Origin: Clostridiales bacterium
GTDB taxonomy: Bacteria; Bacillota; Clostridia; Oscillospirales; Acutalibacteraceae
DNA: 64,000 nucleotides
Reading direction: 5' to 3'
Assembly: GCA_012840445.1 (NCBI GenBank)
Contig: DULI01000008.1
Location: 62,001 to 126,000, forward strand
Part shown: positions 60,349-64,000 of the stretch, in pieces
Numbering within the stretch: position 1 is the first letter of the stretch
Layout: each line of letters begins with the position of its first letter
Position numbers and translations under genes: made by a program
The notes under the pieces: generated by a model
Databases searched by the model: none
The model's input: the letters and a program-made list of their open reading frames with translations, nothing else
What the model was told of the DNA's origin: nothing

Positions 60349-61584
60349 ATGGAAAATTCAGCATCAAAAACCCTACTTCAGACAAAGACTGATAGGTTTA
60401 CTAAGTTAAAGAATTCGATAGCGGACTACATGCAATGTAAAAACACAATACTTACAGGCCTTGAAGATAGAGAACTGATAGAGGCTCAAAAGAAAAGAAT
60501 AATGAATCATCTGGTGGTTACCGAAAAGCAGTGGAACGACTACAGGTGGCAGCTCGCTAACCGATTTACAAATATTAATGATTTTGCGGATCTTATAGGA
60601 ATATCGCATGAAAGATTAGAGGACATCGAAAGTGTTGGAAGGATTTATCGTTATGCCATATCGCCTTATTACCTGTCGCTTATTGACCCTGATAATTTAG
60701 GCTGCCCTATTAGGCGACAGGCGGTACCGTCTCCGGAAGAGCTTAATCCTGAAGGGGATTTGGATCCAATGGACGAGGCTGGTTGGACCCCAGTTAATCT
60801 TGTGACGAGAAGATATCCTGACCGCCTGATTATAAAGGTGACCAACGTGTGTGGAATGTACTGCCGTTTTTGCCAAAGACGGCGCCTGATCGGGGAATCG
60901 GACAAGAATGTACCCTGGAGCCGAATTAAAGCTGCGATAGAGTATGTAAGAGAAAACGAGGAGATACGTGATGTGCTGATTACGGGCGGAGACGCTTTCA
61001 TGCTAAGTGACGCCATAATAGACAGGCTGCTAAGCTCGTTGAGACAGATTAAGCATGTCGAAATAATCAGGTTCGGGACGCGAACGCCTGTGACCCTTCC
61101 TCAGCGCATCACTAAAAATCTTGTGAACATACTGAAAAAATACCATCCTGTCTATGTAAACACACACTTTAACAGTCCGCGAGAAATTACAAAGGAATCA
61201 AAAGAAGCCTGCGAACGACTAGCTGATGCAGGTATTCCACTTGGGAATCAAATGGTGTTGTTGGACGGGATTAATAACGATCCATACGTTGTGAGAAAAT
61301 TAAATCAAAGTCTTCTAAAAATCCGCGTAAAACCATATTATATTTTTCATCCGAAAACGGTTAAAGGCACATCGCATTTTTGGGTTCGCATCGAAGACGG
61401 TATGGAAATAATGGAGTCATTAAGAGGGCGTACTTCAGGTATGGCGATACCTACATATATTGTAAACGGGCCGGGCGGACTTGGGAAAACCCCGATTTTA
61501 CCGAATTACCTGTTGTACCTCGGAACAGAAAAGGCTGTCTTCCGTAACTGGGAAGGAAATATTTTTGAGATTGACAACAAATAA
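60349..61584 (+). CDS. eam: KamA-family radical SAM enzyme, predicted glutamate 2,3-aminomutase
   Basis: 411 residues. The radical-SAM motif is Cys168-x3-Cys172-x2-Cys175 (CGMYCRFC), and the PLP lysine is Lys380 in GPGGLGKTPILPNY. In lysine 2,3-aminomutase two aspartates (293 and 330) bind the substrate side-chain amine; here the aligned residues are Lys336 (IFHPKT) and Asn373 (YIVNGPGG). The same Lys/Asn pair marks glutamate 2,3-aminomutase of Clostridioides difficile, with a constant 4-residue offset. So beta-glutamate, an osmolyte, is the likely product. No AblB-type acetyltransferase follows. GAGGTG precedes the ATG; the operator-like palindrome upstream suggests regulation. Confidence 0.85.
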   Translation: MENSASKTLLQTKTDRFTKLKNSIADYMQCKNTILTGLEDRELIEAQKKRIMNHLVVTEKQWNDYRWQLANRFTNINDFADLIGISHERLEDIESVGRIYRYAISPYYLSLIDPDNLGCPIRRQAVPSPEELNPEGDLDPMDEAGWTPVNLVTRRYPDRLIIKVTNVCGMYCRFCQRRRLIGESDKNVPWSRIKAAIEYVRENEEIRDVLITGGDAFMLSDAIIDRLLSSLRQIKHVEIIRFGTRTPVTLPQRITKNLVNILKKYHPVYVNTHFNSPREITKESKEACERLADAGIPLGNQMVLLDGINNDPYVVRKLNQSLLKIRVKPYYIFHPKTVKGTSHFWVRIEDGMEIMESLRGRTSGMAIPTYIVNGPGGLGKTPILPNYLLYLGTEKAVFRNWEGNIFEIDNK

Positions 61585-61711
61585 GAAACAAGATGATTTC
61601 TTCGAAAATACAAGAATGAATAGTTTTATAATCATTTACTAATTTCGGATTGATATTGTTGTTTAGAGATTGGATATATGGACCTTGAACGGGGTTATGT
61701 TTTTCTTGGGC

Positions 61712-61747
61712 AAAAAACCGCTTGAAATCAATTTCAGGCGGTTTTTT
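61712..61747. terminator. bidirectional terminator
   Basis: AAAAAACCGC.TGAAAT / ATTTCA.GCGGTTTTTT with one mismatch, between eam and the convergent BofC-like gene. Confidence 0.88.
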
Positions 61748-62084
61748 ATCCGTCAAAATCCTCTATTAATCTTTGCAATTCTTCATCCGTGTAAACGCTG
61801 ATACCTTTTCTTAACTGTTCCCGGTCATATTCCGGCAGGCTGTAGTAAACAATTTCTTCAAGTATTTCAAACGGCAGGTTTTCTCCAAATCTGAACACTG
61901 AAACTTTGCCGTCATATTCTTTTACGATATACATGGGTAGTATTGATGTAACACTGCTGCTGTTGTAGTTAATGTTTTGATAAGATTCAGTATTTTCTTT
62001 GTTTGATGATACGTTAAGCAGCAAACTGACAATAATTATGGTAACAGCTACCATTAACACAAGTAAAATTAATTTTTTCCTCAT
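61746..62084 (-). CDS. small anchored protein with BofC-C-terminal-like domain
   Basis: 112 residues. One N-terminal membrane segment (about 4-24), a short Asn/Ser-rich spacer, then a domain with YIVKEYDGKVSVFRF, LPEYDREQLRKGI and DEELQRLIEDF. This pattern is shared by a clostridial family that I associate with the C-terminal domain of BofC, a forespore regulator in Bacillus. The link to sporulation is inference. Ribosome site weak (GAAAG). Monocistronic, divergent from the PBP gene. Confidence 0.72.
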   Translation of the reverse strand: MRKKLILLVLMVAVTIIIVSLLLNVSSNKENTESYQNINYNSSSVTSILPMYIVKEYDGKVSVFRFGENLPFEILEEIVYYSLPEYDREQLRKGISVYTDEELQRLIEDFDG

Positions 62085-62219
62085 ATTTTCACACTTTCTT
62101 TACACATTGCGCTATGTAAAAATGCATAATTATCATAATTATGATGCCCACTTGCACGGGATTTATACATAATAATCCAATTTTTTTGTTTATAATTGAT
62201 ATGGCCGGATATATAATTG

Positions 62220-62231
62220 TAACAATTGTTA
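62220..62231. promoter_or_regulatory. palindrome in the BofC-like/PBP intergenic region
   Basis: TAACAATTGTTA, a perfect 12-bp palindrome in an AT-rich divergent intergenic region; could be chance. Confidence 0.25.
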
Positions 62232-62242
62232 AAATAATGTAA

Positions 62243-62271
62243 TCCACAAACTGTTTTATTTATGATATAAT
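62243..62271 (+). promoter_or_regulatory. promoter for the PBP gene
   Basis: TCCACA, 17-base spacer, TATAAT, about 60 bases before the start codon. Confidence 0.6.
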
Positions 62272-62330
62272 AAGCCAGCAAATAATAATTTTATTAGCAG
62301 CAAATAATAGGAAAAGGGGCGGTTGGTTTA

Positions 62331-64000
62331 ATGCGAAATGAGCGACCACGCTGGCAAGTTGGAAAATTCACCCGTTCCCGTAGATCCGATTCATATAGTT
62401 TAAACAAATTTGCCAAAAACGGATCCACAGATAATGGTGTGCCTATATCCATATACAGTAAAAACGGTGCCAAAACAGGCAAGCGCAAACGCAAAAACAC
62501 AGTACTGGCCAATATTGGGCGCGTGCTGCTGTCAGTCATGCTTATTGGTATTATTACTGCATGCCTTGTTGTAGGCGCTTTTGCTGTTTATGTTTTTGGA
62601 TTTGTAGATGATAAAATATATGAGGATTTAAATCAGTTAAAGCTTGATTTTACTACTACCGTATATGTACTGAACAAAGAGACAAACCAGTATGAGGAAT
62701 ATCAACGGCTTCACGGACAGGACAACCGTATCTGGGTGGACTTCGACCAGATGCCGCAGCACCTTAAGGATGCTTTTGTTGCGGTAGAAGACAAGCGCTT
62801 TTATGAACATACCGGCGTTGACTGGAAGCGCACACTCGGCGCCTTTGCGAACATGTTTATAGATTTGTACTCCTCTAACCAGGGTGGTTCTACAATTACA
62901 CAGCAGCTTGTTAAGAATCTGACAGGTGACAATGCTCAGCGCCCGATGCGAAAAATCAGGGAAATAATGAGGGCAAGGTATCTGGAGGAGAATTATTCAA
63001 AGGATATTATTCTTGAATGTTATCTCAATACAATAGCTTTGGCCAATGGAATATGCGGGGTTGAGGTTGCGTCTAACTTTTACTTTGACAAGCATACCAA
63101 CGAGTTGACACTTGTTGAATGCGCGGCACTCGCTGCGATGGCTAAAGAACCCGAAAGATACCGCCCTGACAAAAACCCTGAAAACAATAAGCAAAGGCGC
63201 AATTTGGTATTGTCCCTTATGCTTGAGCAGGGCAAGATATCTCAGGCTGAATACGACGAGGCGGTCGCTACTGAGCTTAATGTGGTGGCTTCCCGCGAGG
63301 TTATCAAAGAGGTTGAAGTTAATTCCTATTTTGTAGATACGCTAATTAATGACGTTATAAACGCTCTGATTGAAGAGTATAACTATGACAAGACATATGC
63401 CTCCAAAAACTTTTACAATGGCGGCTATAAAATCTATTCCACTCTGGATCTTAATGTGCAAAAGGCACTTGACGAGGTTTATAAGAATGACAGTTTGTTC
63501 AATGTAAAATCCAAGAAAAAACCTGGCACGCCAGTGCAATCCTGCATGACAATTATGGATTACGAAGGCCATATTGTTGCAATAATTGGCGGCAGGGGAG
63601 AGAAGACCGTCAACAGAAGCCTTAACAGGGCGACAGATTCGCCAAGACAGCCTGGTTCCACAATGAAACCTATTGCTGCCTATGCCCCGGCACTTGAATA
63701 CAATTTAATTACCTATTCGTCATTGATAGAAGACGCGCCAATTACCATAAAGGAAAACGGCGTTTCAAAAAAATGGCCCAAAAACGCCTATTCGGGTTAC
63801 AGAGGCCTTACACCAGTACAAAATGCCATTGAAAGGTCTGTAAACACTATACCGGTACGCATCGTCCAGAACCTGACCCCGCGCAAATCTTTTGACTTTT
63901 TAACCGGGAAGCTCGGAATCACTACCCTGGTTGAGTCAATGAAAAATGAAAACGGCGAGACTATAACCGACATTAACCTTGCCGCAATGGGCCTTGGCGG
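62331..64000 (+). CDS. class A penicillin-binding protein (PBP1A-type), 3' end outside window
   Basis: At least 556 residues, open to the window end. A basic N-terminal cytosolic tail (about 1-65) and one membrane segment (about 70-98) precede the GT51 glycosyltransferase with EDKRFYEHTG (catalytic Glu) and GGSTITQQLVKNLTG. The transpeptidase begins with the SxxK box STMK within SPRQPGSTMKPIAAYAP. It polymerises and crosslinks peptidoglycan outside the membrane. GGAAAAGGGG precedes the ATG. The SxN and KTG boxes would lie past the edge. Confidence 0.93.
   Translation, partial: MRNERPRWQVGKFTRSRRSDSYSLNKFAKNGSTDNGVPISIYSKNGAKTGKRKRKNTVLANIGRVLLSVMLIGIITACLVVGAFAVYVFGFVDDKIYEDLNQLKLDFTTTVYVLNKETNQYEEYQRLHGQDNRIWVDFDQMPQHLKDAFVAVEDKRFYEHTGVDWKRTLGAFANMFIDLYSSNQGGSTITQQLVKNLTGDNAQRPMRKIREIMRARYLEENYSKDIILECYLNTIALANGICGVEVASNFYFDKHTNELTLVECAALAAMAKEPERYRPDKNPENNKQRRNLVLSLMLEQGKISQAEYDEAVATELNVVASREVIKEVEVNSYFVDTLINDVINALIEEYNYDKTYASKNFYNGGYKIYSTLDLNVQKALDEVYKNDSLFNVKSKKKPGTPVQSCMTIMDYEGHIVAIIGGRGEKTVNRSLNRATDSPRQPGSTMKPIAAYAPALEYNLITYSSLIEDAPITIKENGVSKKWPKNAYSGYRGLTPVQNAIERSVNTIPVRIVQNLTPRKSFDFLTGKLGITTLVESMKNENGETITDINLAAMGLG

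Noticed and set aside
60349-61584. Annotation as lysine 2,3-aminomutase (kamA/ablA)
   Set aside because: The two substrate-binding aspartates are replaced by Lys and Asn, the glutamate 2,3-aminomutase signature, and no ablB acetyltransferase follows.

Overview
The window reads as a chromosomal segment of an anaerobic, low-to-mid GC, spore-forming member of the Clostridia (Firmicutes), probably near the Oscillospiraceae/Ruminococcaceae. Supporting signs: an IspH-ribosomal protein S1 fusion, the oxygen-sensitive NrdD/NrdG ribonucleotide reductase, a radical-SAM aminomutase, the GerW/YtfJ spore protein, the SpoIIIE/TepA/YlzJ cluster, strong AGGAGG ribosome binding sites with frequent TTG/GTG starts, and TTGACA/TATAAT promoters. 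Almost all of it is dense core genome. I see no phage, transposon, CRISPR array or defence island.

Layout. 0-6.4 kb (+): a DUF5685 tail, a J-domain protein, a membrane protein, a BaiN-like flavoprotein, then cmk-plsC-ispH/rpsA. 6.4-13.6 kb (-): a shikimate/phenylalanine block, aroE-aroK and then aroF-aroB-aroA-aroC-pheA. The five-gene part has its own promoter and a phenylalanine-rich leader peptide with terminator and antiterminator, which is the most interesting regulatory find here. 13.6-19.5 kb (+): acpP, rplS-lepB-rbgA-rnhB-yraN-dipeptidase, thrC. 19.5-24.5 kb: a hidden DUF1540 gene, a metallophosphoesterase, tig-clpP-clpX, trxA. 24.5-27.5 kb: ilvE and leuCD. 27.6-32.3 kb: tepA-ylzJ-ftsK, a ComEC-like hydrolase and DUF3006. 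32.5-38.7 kb: DUF378, then M50 protease-scpAB-DUF2953-gerW-dac-rluB and secG. 38.7-43.9 kb: an FAD oxidoreductase, a PhoP/PhoR-like two-component system behind an 11-bp direct-repeat box, and an HtrA protease. 43.9-50.8 kb: a cell-surface block (SH3-C39 peptidase, small membrane proteins, a transglutaminase with a dockerin, an NPKTG-anchored toroid protein) interrupted by cca. 50.8-55.3 kb (-): nrdD-nrdG and an orphan oligopeptide-binding lipoprotein, behind NrdR boxes. 55.7-59.8 kb (+): ylxM-ffh-rpsP-khpA-rimM-trmD and ptsH. 59.8-64 kb: tRNA-Pro(GGG), an unassigned candidate small RNA, a predicted glutamate 2,3-aminomutase, a BofC-like protein and the start of a class A penicillin-binding protein cut by the window edge.

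How the genes work together: membrane and envelope building (PlsC, AcpP, IspH, PBPs, Dac, SecG, LepB), translation and secretion (S1, L19, S16, RimM, TrmD, RbgA, Ffh/YlxM, trigger factor), proteolysis (ClpXP, HtrA, M50), aromatic and branched-chain amino-acid synthesis, and anaerobic deoxynucleotide supply. Functions are read from sequence motifs and remembered family features only; no database search was run.
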